Shown here in pieces: positions 36,323-44,077 of a stretch of DNA of 64,000 nt; within the stretch, counting starts at the first letter, position 1, and every line of letters begins with the position of its first letter. The notes beneath the pieces are model-generated. The model was given only the letters and a program-made list of their open reading frames with translations. It searched no databases and was not told the origin of the DNA. This DNA comes from Campylobacter lanienae NCTC 13004. Its GTDB lineage: Bacteria > Campylobacterota > Campylobacteria > Campylobacterales > Campylobacteraceae. Made by a program: the position numbers and the translations under genes. Location of the stretch: positions 744,001 through 808,000 of the forward strand of contig NZ_CP015578.1 in NCBI RefSeq assembly GCF_002139935.1, in the 5' to 3' direction.

Positions 36323-36930
36323 TTAAATTACTTTGTACAGTTGAGAAATAGTTATATTTTTTTCTTCTTCTAAAAATTTTAATTCTAAATAAAGAATTAA
36401 GGCTTCATTACTTATTTGAAATTTATATATGGCTTTTTTTGGTTTGGGTAATAAATACTTTTGAATAGTTATTGCAACAAGCAACTCCTGTTCTTGTTTA
36501 AAATAATCTTTTTTAATGTAGCACAAAAATTGTCTGTGATATTTTTATTATAAAATTATATGTTAAATCCTTGATTATTGATTTCTTTTGTATAGTAATT
36601 CCACATTGGTAGAGAATCATTATCAAGCGAAAAACAACATACGAACACATTTTCTTGGCTATCTGATAAAATAGAACGTAATTCCGATTGTTGTTTTTCA
36701 AACACATCACTATCTTTACTAAAACTTTCCAACCCTGCAATAATTTCGTCTTTATCATTCATGTAATTAATGTTTGTAAAATGAAGGCTCTTTTTACTCA
36801 GAATACCTTGTAGTCCATAAATAGAAGTGTAATGGAAAATAGATTTTTCTCTTGAACCTCTTCTAAAAGTAAGTTTTGATTTTTTTAAAAGAGAATAATT
36901 TATTCTTGTTTCAATAAGATGAAATTCCAT
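36323..36930 (-). pseudogene. DUF2971-like gene, apparently broken
   Basis: From ATG 36930 a 124-residue frame shows the DUF2971 start pattern: IFHYTSIYGLQGILSKKSLHF then NYMNDKDEI and CCFSLDNDSLPMWNYYT, where intact members continue with a GFCIEF-type strand. Here the frame reads NNQGFNI and stops (TAA, 36556-36558). Reading past the stop gives FYNKNITDNFCATLK in the same frame, and another frame then encodes DYFKQEQELLVAI and about 45 further residues ending at 36323. The parts fit one gene damaged by a stop and a frameshift, though a short genuine protein is possible. It is the last gene of the defence island, 25 bases after the TrlF-type gene. DUF2971 genes are common in defence islands; function unknown. 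Confidence 0.55.
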
Positions 36931-36955
36931 TTTATGTTATATTCCTACATTTTTA

Positions 36956-39697
36956 TTACTTATATCCATATTTTTTTTCACGGATTTCAAAGGCTATATT
37001 TCCACCTTCTAAAATTTCACAAATATGTTCCCTTATTCCTTTTGATAATAAAGTGGTAGTACATGATTCATCTACAAAGGAATCTTCTATAGCATTTGCA
37101 TAGTATTCAAATTTGACACCAGCCTGATTTGGAGAACTATCACCATTTTGATTTGCAACAATTACAAGTTCTGCGTCAGCTCCAACAACTACATTTGGGT
37201 TATGTGTTGCAAGAATAATTTGTCTATGCTTTTTTTGTTTACGCAAATATGTTACTAACTGATCATAAATAGCACGATTATCTAAATCATCTTCAGGTTG
37301 ATCTATAATAATTGGACAAAGACTATCATCAAAATCTAAAAGAAGTCGTAAAGCAATAAATGCTTTTTTTCCTTCTGACATTTTACTAAATTTATCACCA
37401 TCATAATTTACATCATATGATATTTTGTAATAATTATTTGAGAATAAATCAATTAATGCTTGCTGGAAATTTGTTTTTACTAAAGCATATTTATCAGAAA
37501 TAATTCCATCAAAGAAGTCTTTCATAGCTTTTTCTAAATCAGAAGTATTAAAATCATCATAGTTATCGTATTTTTTTATCTCAGGATTCCTTCTATTAAG
37601 TAAACTCAATGCTTTATCAAAGAAATCTTTAAATATGTATGTAGATATAGCTTGAATCTTAACTTCGTCTCGTTCCGTTAAAAGTTTTTTAGATAATTCA
37701 TCAGATTTTTGTTTGAATTTTAGAAATTTACTCCAAATATCTTTAGAACATTCATCTTTAGCGGTTATTAATTTTTTTCTTTCTTCTTCTAATTTAACAA
37801 TATTATTCTTTTTTATATTTTCTTCTTGTAATTTCAGAGTTTTGCTTTTTATTATTGTGTTATCTTCCTGAAGTCTTTCTCCTCGTACAAAAATTTCAGT
37901 ATCAGTAATATATTTTATTGATGCATTTTCAGCTTCTATGCAATTTTCACGTTCCTGTATTTCACTAGTAATAAATTGATCCCATTGTTTATTTGCATCA
38001 TTTTGTAATTTCAAATAAAACTCTTGAATTTTTTTATATGAATCATTTGAAAATTTTGAAAGTGCAGAATCTATAGGAGCAAATAGAGGAAAGTCTTTTA
38101 ATAGTTTCAATTGAGTACTATCGGAAATAAAGATTTCTTTATTTACACTATGTTTTTCAAGTTGATCTTTATATTCACAATAAATTTCATCTTCTTCTGG
38201 TGTTAAATACACTGATAAACTTTTCTTTATTATTTCTATTTCTTTCTGAATTTTTAGAATTTCTGCCTCAATTCCTGTTTTATTTCCAATACTATCAATT
38301 TGACTGTTAATTTCTTCTATCTGACTTTTATACTGACAAAATTCGTTTATTTTAGTATTAATTTCAGATTTGTTTACAGTTACAAAATTATCATAGTTCT
38401 TTAATAATTCAAATTTATCAGGTTCTTTTTTTACAATTTCTTCAACAAGCTCACTTATACCAGAAATACCATATTCGTCTTCACGTACTTTTTCACTTAT
38501 TGCTGATTGTGAATAATAAATAATCTTTCTATATTCATCCGTATTATCACGCCATTTAATTGATACACCTTCATTTAATTCTTTAATATGTTTATTATAT
38601 TTCTTGAATTCTTCGTTATCTTTTGGTTCAATTTTGGGATCAATAGTTGAAGCTAAACAACCAAGTAAAATCGATTTACCTGAAGATCTACCACCTATTA
38701 TAGTATTCAAGTTCTGATTAAACATAATTTCTTGATGATTCATTTCTGAATTATTAAAAATTATAGAATCAATAATTTGATAATCGGATTTGTCTTCTGG
38801 TTTTTCTTCACTTATATAAACTCTATCTTCTGGTTCATATAAGATTTGCTTTAATCCATTAAATGTAGGTAATGCTTTAATCCAAGTATAGCGTTTATCT
38901 TCAAAACAAAACATTTTATTTAGTTCATGTGCATCACAACCTCGTATACATGGTTTTATAGAACCATAATCCTTTATTAAATCATCTTTAGATAAAACTC
39001 CATTCCCTAAAAAGAATTTTATATCTTTAGTATTTGCCGAAAAAATAAAATCTGATAAACGATAAATTTCTTTTCTTGTAGCACTTAATGAACTATCTTG
39101 TATACCACTATTACCATCATCACTACTATTTGCAACGCCAACTATATAATGTCCTTCTAAAGATTTTGCTTTTAAGACACTTCTTAAATCAGAAAATGTA
39201 ATATTAAATTGATTAAGTCCAGTTTTGTAAGCTTCTTCATCTGAGACAGAATTAGTATTTATTGCTTTTCCTAATTGGATTAATGAATCTCTATTACACT
39301 GATATTTCGAACCTGAAAATTCAAATTCAAGTTGATTAAAAAAATCTCGTCGGATTATATCTGTGCTTAAATTTGGATCGAATAAAACATGTATATTTAT
39401 AGGTGTTTCAGTTCTAGTAACAGGCAAAATTCTTAATTCAACATTAGGAATTAAGTAAACATTGGGTATTCTTCCATTCTTTTGCTGTTCAACCATATAT
39501 AAATAATTCTCAATAGAGAAGTAATCAGTAATTCCTAAAACAACTGTATCAGTATTTTTTTCAATTTTGTTTAAATATTTTTCCCATTTTTCTTCCTTAT
39601 TCGCACCTTCAAACTGATCATTTTTACCTGTAAAAGGTGTATGAATATGTAAATCCCATTTATGCCATTCAGAACCACGAGTATTTTTATTTATCAT
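36956..39697 (-). CDS. PHP-domain / SMC-like ATPase (TrlF-type), putative defence protein
   Basis: A 913-residue protein. The N-terminus has a PHP-type metal motif (WDLHIHTPFTG, about residues 13-23) and later GITDYFSIE and IPNVELRI, consistent with a metal-dependent phosphoesterase. Walker A GGRSSGKSILLGC lies near residue 335; a long region of coiled coil (about 430-690) separates it from the signature MSEGKKAFIALRLLL and Walker B CPIIIDQPEDDLDN near 790, then the switch His in LATHNPNVV. This is an SMC/Rad50-like head split by a coiled coil with a PHP domain in front. Protein databases name such proteins TrlF-family AAA-like ATPases (memory). The start overlaps hsdS by 11 bases. Lying directly after hsdS, it is likely an added effector of the restriction system or an independent anti-phage protein. 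Confidence 0.8.
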   Translation of the reverse strand: MINKNTRGSEWHKWDLHIHTPFTGKNDQFEGANKEEKWEKYLNKIEKNTDTVVLGITDYFSIENYLYMVEQQKNGRIPNVYLIPNVELRILPVTRTETPINIHVLFDPNLSTDIIRRDFFNQLEFEFSGSKYQCNRDSLIQLGKAINTNSVSDEEAYKTGLNQFNITFSDLRSVLKAKSLEGHYIVGVANSSDDGNSGIQDSSLSATRKEIYRLSDFIFSANTKDIKFFLGNGVLSKDDLIKDYGSIKPCIRGCDAHELNKMFCFEDKRYTWIKALPTFNGLKQILYEPEDRVYISEEKPEDKSDYQIIDSIIFNNSEMNHQEIMFNQNLNTIIGGRSSGKSILLGCLASTIDPKIEPKDNEEFKKYNKHIKELNEGVSIKWRDNTDEYRKIIYYSQSAISEKVREDEYGISGISELVEEIVKKEPDKFELLKNYDNFVTVNKSEINTKINEFCQYKSQIEEINSQIDSIGNKTGIEAEILKIQKEIEIIKKSLSVYLTPEEDEIYCEYKDQLEKHSVNKEIFISDSTQLKLLKDFPLFAPIDSALSKFSNDSYKKIQEFYLKLQNDANKQWDQFITSEIQERENCIEAENASIKYITDTEIFVRGERLQEDNTIIKSKTLKLQEENIKKNNIVKLEEERKKLITAKDECSKDIWSKFLKFKQKSDELSKKLLTERDEVKIQAISTYIFKDFFDKALSLLNRRNPEIKKYDNYDDFNTSDLEKAMKDFFDGIISDKYALVKTNFQQALIDLFSNNYYKISYDVNYDGDKFSKMSEGKKAFIALRLLLDFDDSLCPIIIDQPEDDLDNRAIYDQLVTYLRKQKKHRQIILATHNPNVVVGADAELVIVANQNGDSSPNQAGVKFEYYANAIEDSFVDESCTTTLLSKGIREHICEILEGGNIAFEIREKKYGYK

Positions 39698-41228
39698 TTG
39701 TATTCTCCTTTATTTCCAACTTTTCACACAAAGGCAACATCTGTTCAATTATTTCTACAATCTTTTCTTGTTCAGCAAGCGGAGGGAGTGGAAGGAGTAA
39801 TCCAAAGAAAATATCCTTGTTCAAATGCGGAATAGCTGCTCCTTTTTTAGAATTTCGCAATAAATCCTTATTCAGTGCTATAAATTGCAATACATAAGGT
39901 AAATACAATTCATTAACAATATTTAATTTTTTAAAAGTACTACCCATTATACCTTCTTCTTTATTAATGAATACTTCTCCTGAATTTTCTCCATCAACAA
40001 GAATTAATAAATCGTTAGGTTTTGCTAATTTTCCTGAAGATAGGTACTCGGCTTCTTTTTTCCCACGAAGATATTTTGCGTCAAGTAAAGGTAATTTTAT
40101 ATCTTGAATTTTTTCGCCATCAGTTAATTTACAAATCTCCCCCAATCTACACCAACACCAGCTTTTAGGAATTTCAAAGGGGATTTCATCTTCTGTAATC
40201 TCACTTGCGGCAATTGGAGCGGGCTTTTTGGCTTTTGGGTTTTTCTTTTTTGTTTCTTCCCATTGGGCTAGAAGTTTTGCGTTGCGTTCTTCTATAATTT
40301 TGTCTAAAAGCTGTTTGCCACTTTCTTCTATTGTGGCAGTTTTTCGCCAAGATTTTGTGAGTTTGCCTTGTATTGCCTCTTGTAAAATGGCTTTTTTTAC
40401 TTTGTCTGGAAGAGCGGTTTTTAATTCCTCTTTTTGGAGAACCGCATTTTCGTAAGCATCAACCAAAGGCAGCACTTCTTCAAGTTTTACAACAATTGCA
40501 TTTTGCACGGCAAGTGGTGGGAGTGGAAACGGATATGCTTTTAAAATTTCAAAAGGAGGAATGTTCTTTATAGCTGTTCCAGAACTTTGTTTTGATGCTT
40601 CTTTTTTAAGAACATAATCAAAATATAACATCCAAAAAGCAGATAATTCATCATTATATAGTTTTACTCTCATTAATGCTTGGTTGATAATTCCAATTGG
40701 AGCATTTTGGGGTAATTTATAAACTTCCCCAATTGTTCCTGCACAACTTATAATTATATCTTCAGGTTCAACAATAAAACTCTGCATTGAATCAAATTTT
40801 TCTTTTGGAATGTAATAATCGCCAAGTGTAAAGTCTTTTTGTATTGCATTTTTTTGTTCATAAACTTTTACTGAAAATTCACTTCTTGGAACAAACATAG
40901 ATTTTGTTAAACTACTTCCGAAAGGACCTTTCCTATAAAGACCAAGTTCCCCCAATCTACACCAGCACCAGTTCTCCGGAATCTCAAACGGGATTTCATC
41001 TTTTGTAATTTCACTTGGGACAATTGGAGCGGGCTTTTTGGCTTTTGGGTTTTTCTTTTTTGCTTCTTCCCATTGGGCTAGAAGTTTTGCGTTGCGTTCT
41101 TCTATAATTTTGTCTAAAAGCTCTTTGCCGGTTTTAGTTTCCCCTTCTACATTACTAATCAACTGGCCTGTTATGGCCGCTTGGAGAATTGCTTTTCTTA
41201 AATTTGTATCTTTTTTTATCTTTGCCAA
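39687..41228 (-). CDS. hsdS: Type I restriction-modification specificity subunit HsdS
   Basis: Sets the DNA target of the HsdRMS complex. Two target-recognition domains: the first from WCWCRLGELGLYRKGPFG to about PFPLPPLAVQNAIV, the second from WCWCRLGEICKL to LLLPLPPLAEQEKIVEII; each is followed by a conserved helix. A nearly identical block (DEIPFEIP..WCWCRLGE preceded by LLDKIIEERNAKLLAQWEE) occurs before each domain. I choose TTG 41228 (AAAAAAGGAAAC upstream, giving LAKIKKDTNLRKAIL), because in-frame ATGs at 41282 and 41330 would translate the repeat array; 41282 remains possible. About 513 residues. Overlaps the next gene by 11 bases. Confidence 0.9.
   Translation of the reverse strand: MAKIKKDTNLRKAILQAAITGQLISNVEGETKTGKELLDKIIEERNAKLLAQWEEAKKKNPKAKKPAPIVPSEITKDEIPFEIPENWCWCRLGELGLYRKGPFGSSLTKSMFVPRSEFSVKVYEQKNAIQKDFTLGDYYIPKEKFDSMQSFIVEPEDIIISCAGTIGEVYKLPQNAPIGIINQALMRVKLYNDELSAFWMLYFDYVLKKEASKQSSGTAIKNIPPFEILKAYPFPLPPLAVQNAIVVKLEEVLPLVDAYENAVLQKEELKTALPDKVKKAILQEAIQGKLTKSWRKTATIEESGKQLLDKIIEERNAKLLAQWEETKKKNPKAKKPAPIAASEITEDEIPFEIPKSWCWCRLGEICKLTDGEKIQDIKLPLLDAKYLRGKKEAEYLSSGKLAKPNDLLILVDGENSGEVFINKEEGIMGSTFKKLNIVNELYLPYVLQFIALNKDLLRNSKKGAAIPHLNKDIFFGLLLPLPPLAEQEKIVEIIEQMLPLCEKLEIKENTNDK
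40139..40319 (-). repeat. Direct repeat within hsdS, copy 2
   Basis: 181-bp segment repeated at 40949-41129, offset exactly 810 bases (270 codons), so the reading frame is conserved. The central 110 bases are almost identical at the DNA level. It precedes the second recognition domain. Confidence 0.85.
40949..41129 (-). repeat. Direct repeat within hsdS, copy 1
   Basis: Partner of 40139-40319, preceding the first recognition domain. Recombination between copies would delete exactly one recognition domain in frame. Confidence 0.85.
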
Positions 41229-41264
41229 TTTAGTTTCCTTTTTTATGTTGTCAAATTCATCAAA

Positions 41265-41361
41265 TTGGGTACATAATGTCATCAATATGTACCCAAAAAC
41301 AATATTTTGGGTACATATACGAATGAGCATGTACCCAAAATCGTTAAATTGGGTACATATT
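41265..41361. repeat. Five alternating TGGGTACAT boxes between fic and hsdS
   Basis: The core GGGTACAT or its complement ATGTACCC occurs at five places with the palindromic centre GTAC at 41269, 41289, 41311, 41331 and 41353, i.e. spaced 20, 22, 20 and 22 bp, with orientation alternating forward, reverse, forward, reverse, forward. Adjacent boxes pair: 41285-41298 with 41305-41318 is a perfect 14-bp stem with a 6-base loop, and 41329-41338 with 41349-41358 a 10-bp stem. The last box abuts the fic stop codon. It may be a multi-site operator or an RNA structure that sets the hsdM-fic to hsdS ratio. Confidence 0.9.
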
Positions 41362-42490
41362 ACGATTTTACAGATTCAATAGTTTCAACTTCTGATACAA
41401 CTTTTCCTTGATTTAGAAATAATTCAAATAAAGCATTATTAATATAATAATTAGATGATCCTTTTTTCATTTTTGTCAAAAGTTTTAAATCTACAATCAT
41501 ATCAAGATATTTTGCTGCCGTTTTGCGTTGAACATTCATATCCCGTTCAATAAATTCAATCTTTGTATACGGATGGAAAAATAAATTATTCAAAAGTTCA
41601 TGTTTATATGTTTTTCCAAATACGGGTTTTAAGATTGCTTTATATTGTGCCATTAATTGCGCAATACCATTTATTAAAATAATTGTTTCTTTAGATGTAA
41701 CTTCTATTCCTTTAAGAATAAACATAACCCAATTCTGCCAATCCTTTATATTTCCATCATTATCACGGACAGCTTGAATCAATTTGTAATAATCGGCTTT
41801 ATTACGAGTGATATAACGACTCAAATATAAAATTGGTAAATCCAAAAGTCTATTTTGTACTAAATATAAAACAGAAATAATACGCCCAGTTCTTCCGTTA
41901 CCATCATAAAAAGGATGTATACTTTCAAATTGGTGATGTATTATTGCTAGTTTAATCAATGGATCTAAATCAGATAATTCAGAATTGTTAATAAAGTGTT
42001 CAAGATTTGACATATAATGTTCAACTTCATCTCCTGTTTTTGGAGGAGCATAAACAATTTCTTGCTTAGAATTTTGTAATGTTACAGCACTTGTTCTAAA
42101 CCCAGCTTTATTTTTTTCAAGCTTTTCTTGAATATTTTTAATAATGTTATTTGTAAGAAGCATATTTTCTTTTACTCTTGAAAAGCCTTCAAGCATAGCT
42201 TCTCTATAATTCATAACCTCTTTTGCTGCACTGCTAACTGCATAATTACTTACAGAAAGATCTGCTTGAAAAATCTCATCATGGGTTGTTACTATATTTT
42301 CTACTTCGGAACTTTCCTTTGCTTCTTGTATAACAAGAGAATTAATCAAAACACCTTCATTTGGAATTGTATGAGCAACTCCTTTTAATTCTGCCAACGC
42401 TTTGTTTGCAAGATTAACTTGTTTGAGTATTTCTTTTGTTTCAAGGTCAATTCCAAGTGGTAATTTAGGAATAGTATAAGTCTTTGCCAA
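41360..42490 (-). CDS. Fic-family protein with C-terminal winged helix
   Basis: A 376-residue Fic protein. The catalytic motif HPFYDGNGRTGR (about residues 190-201) is intact, so it should transfer AMP or a related group. An inhibitory-helix motif is visible near the N-terminus (SSEVEN, matching S/TxxxE-G/N), which would block ATP until released. After the Fic core a winged helix (IEFIERDMNVQRKTAAKYLDMI, about 305-330) suggests DNA binding. It lies between hsdM (8-base gap) and hsdS, unusual for a core type I operon but seen in accessory-rich ones. The box array begins at its stop codon. The target is unknown. Confidence 0.88.
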   Translation of the reverse strand: MAKTYTIPKLPLGIDLETKEILKQVNLANKALAELKGVAHTIPNEGVLINSLVIQEAKESSEVENIVTTHDEIFQADLSVSNYAVSSAAKEVMNYREAMLEGFSRVKENMLLTNNIIKNIQEKLEKNKAGFRTSAVTLQNSKQEIVYAPPKTGDEVEHYMSNLEHFINNSELSDLDPLIKLAIIHHQFESIHPFYDGNGRTGRIISVLYLVQNRLLDLPILYLSRYITRNKADYYKLIQAVRDNDGNIKDWQNWVMFILKGIEVTSKETIILINGIAQLMAQYKAILKPVFGKTYKHELLNNLFFHPYTKIEFIERDMNVQRKTAAKYLDMIVDLKLLTKMKKGSSNYYINNALFELFLNQGKVVSEVETIESVKS

Positions 42491-42498
42491 TTTTTCTC

Positions 42499-43989
42499 CT
42501 ATAATTCAATTCCAAGAATTTCAGTAATTTTTGCTAGTGTTACATTGATTTTTTCTTCTGCAGCTTCACTATGCTTTTTATAATTTATGATTGTCTCTTT
42601 TATGCTTAAGATTTCCTCTTCTTCGTGAGGATAACCGCAAAGGTCAAGGTTATAGCCACCTTCTATAAGCTCGTAAGAAGTAAAGCATTTTGCCTTTGGA
42701 TTTCCTTCTTCATCGGCTATTTCTTTACGATTATTCCACCATGCAACACAATCATCAAAATCAGAAAATTTCATCGGTTTAGTTTTAGAAAAGTGTTTAA
42801 TTTCATCTGGTATATCTACACGATAAAACCATGTTTTACCGGTTGGTTCTTCATTATTGAAAAAGAGAATATTTGTTGTAATGCTTGTATAAGGAGAAAA
42901 GACACTTTGTGGCAACCGCACCACGGTATGTAGATTATATTCTGTCAGTAGCTTTTTCTTGAGATTTACCTTTGCGTTATCATTGCCGAACAAAAATCCA
43001 TCAGGAATAATTACAGCGGCACGACCGTTTTTCTTTAGACGATACAAAATAACAGCTATAAAAAGATCTGCTGTTTCGCTTGATTTTAAATCAGCTGGAA
43101 AGTTTTGCTTGATGTCTTCTTTTTCGCTTCCGCCATAAGGTGGATTCATAAGAATTACATCAAATGCATCTTTTTTTGTGTAGTCCAAAAGTTTTTTTGT
43201 AAGTGAGTTATCGTGAAATACTTTTGGATTGTCAATTCCGTGAAGCAACATATTTGTTACACAGAGCATATAAGGGAATTGTTTTTTTTCGATTGCGTAA
43301 ATTGAATTGTAAAGTTTTTCAGAATCTTCATTGCTGATTGATCCTTTTGCGTCTTTGATTGCTTCAAGTTCTTTTATCCAACTTGAAAGAAATCCTCCTG
43401 TTCCACAGGCAAAATCAGCCATTGTTTCGCCAATTTGTGGTTTAATCATTTTTGCCATAAACTCTGTTACGGCACGCGGAGTGTAAAACTCACCCGCAGA
43501 ACCTGCACTTTGAAGTTCTTTCAAAATAGTTTCATATATTTCGCCAAAGGCATGGGTTTCTTCATAGCTTCCAAAATCAAGCTCATCAATAATATTGATA
43601 ATCTGACGGAGAAGCACTCCATCTTTCATATAATTGTTTGCATCTTCAAAAGTTGTGCGCACAATACTTTGGCGAATTGGGGTATCTGAATTTATTTCAA
43701 GTTTTCTTAATGTTGGGAAAAGTTCATTGTTTACAAAATTCAAAAGCTGGTCTCCGGTAAGTCCATCATTTTGATTTTCTACATGAGCCCAATTTCTCCA
43801 GCGTAATTTTGGGGGAATTATAGATTCAAATTGTTCATCATCAAATTCCCAGTCTTCTTCTTTTGCGTCATAAACTTTTAAGAAAAGCATCCAGGTTATC
43901 TGTTCAATTCTCTGGGCATCACCATTTATACCGGCATCGTTCCGCATTACATCACGGACTCTTTTTACAAAACCACTTAAGTTGCTCAT
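42499..43989 (-). CDS. hsdM: Type I restriction-modification methyltransferase HsdM
   Basis: The adenine-N6 methyltransferase subunit, 496 residues. N-terminal helical HsdM_N domain (DVMRNDAGINGDAQRIEQITWMLFLK), GEFYTPRAVTEFM, SAM motif I ADFACGTGGFL and catalytic motif IV LMNPPYGG. Complete. Its start is 88 bases downstream of hsdR; the gap holds a 12-bp inverted repeat. Confidence 0.95.
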   Translation of the reverse strand: MSNLSGFVKRVRDVMRNDAGINGDAQRIEQITWMLFLKVYDAKEEDWEFDDEQFESIIPPKLRWRNWAHVENQNDGLTGDQLLNFVNNELFPTLRKLEINSDTPIRQSIVRTTFEDANNYMKDGVLLRQIINIIDELDFGSYEETHAFGEIYETILKELQSAGSAGEFYTPRAVTEFMAKMIKPQIGETMADFACGTGGFLSSWIKELEAIKDAKGSISNEDSEKLYNSIYAIEKKQFPYMLCVTNMLLHGIDNPKVFHDNSLTKKLLDYTKKDAFDVILMNPPYGGSEKEDIKQNFPADLKSSETADLFIAVILYRLKKNGRAAVIIPDGFLFGNDNAKVNLKKKLLTEYNLHTVVRLPQSVFSPYTSITTNILFFNNEEPTGKTWFYRVDIPDEIKHFSKTKPMKFSDFDDCVAWWNNRKEIADEEGNPKAKCFTSYELIEGGYNLDLCGYPHEEEEILSIKETIINYKKHSEAAEEKINVTLAKITEILGIEL

Positions 43990-44009
43990 TTATTTATCCC
44001 TTTTATTTT

Positions 44010-44072
44010 GTCACACGGATTTTTGATTTTCTTTTTTCAGATTTTGTGTTAGCAAAATCCAATCCGTGTGAC
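44010..44072. repeat. 12-bp inverted repeat between hsdR and hsdM
   Basis: GTCACACGGATT (44010-44021) and AATCCGTGTGAC (44061-44072) are perfect reverse complements 39 bases apart, and the spacer contains a further GATTTT / AAAATC pair that can extend the stem. It fills most of the hsdR-hsdM gap and could act as terminator, attenuator or processing site. Confidence 0.75.
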
Positions 44073-44077
44073 ACACC

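Noticed and set aside
41229-41330. N-terminal extension of HsdS through the box array
   Set aside because: In-frame ATGs exist at 41330 and 41282, but the extra residues are translated repeat boxes, and a TTG with a good ribosome site at 41228 gives the usual HsdS start.
41038-41382. Plus-strand frame containing repeated MYPK and WVHI words
   Set aside because: The words are the translation of the five-box array and antisense hsdS; there is no start signal or family match.
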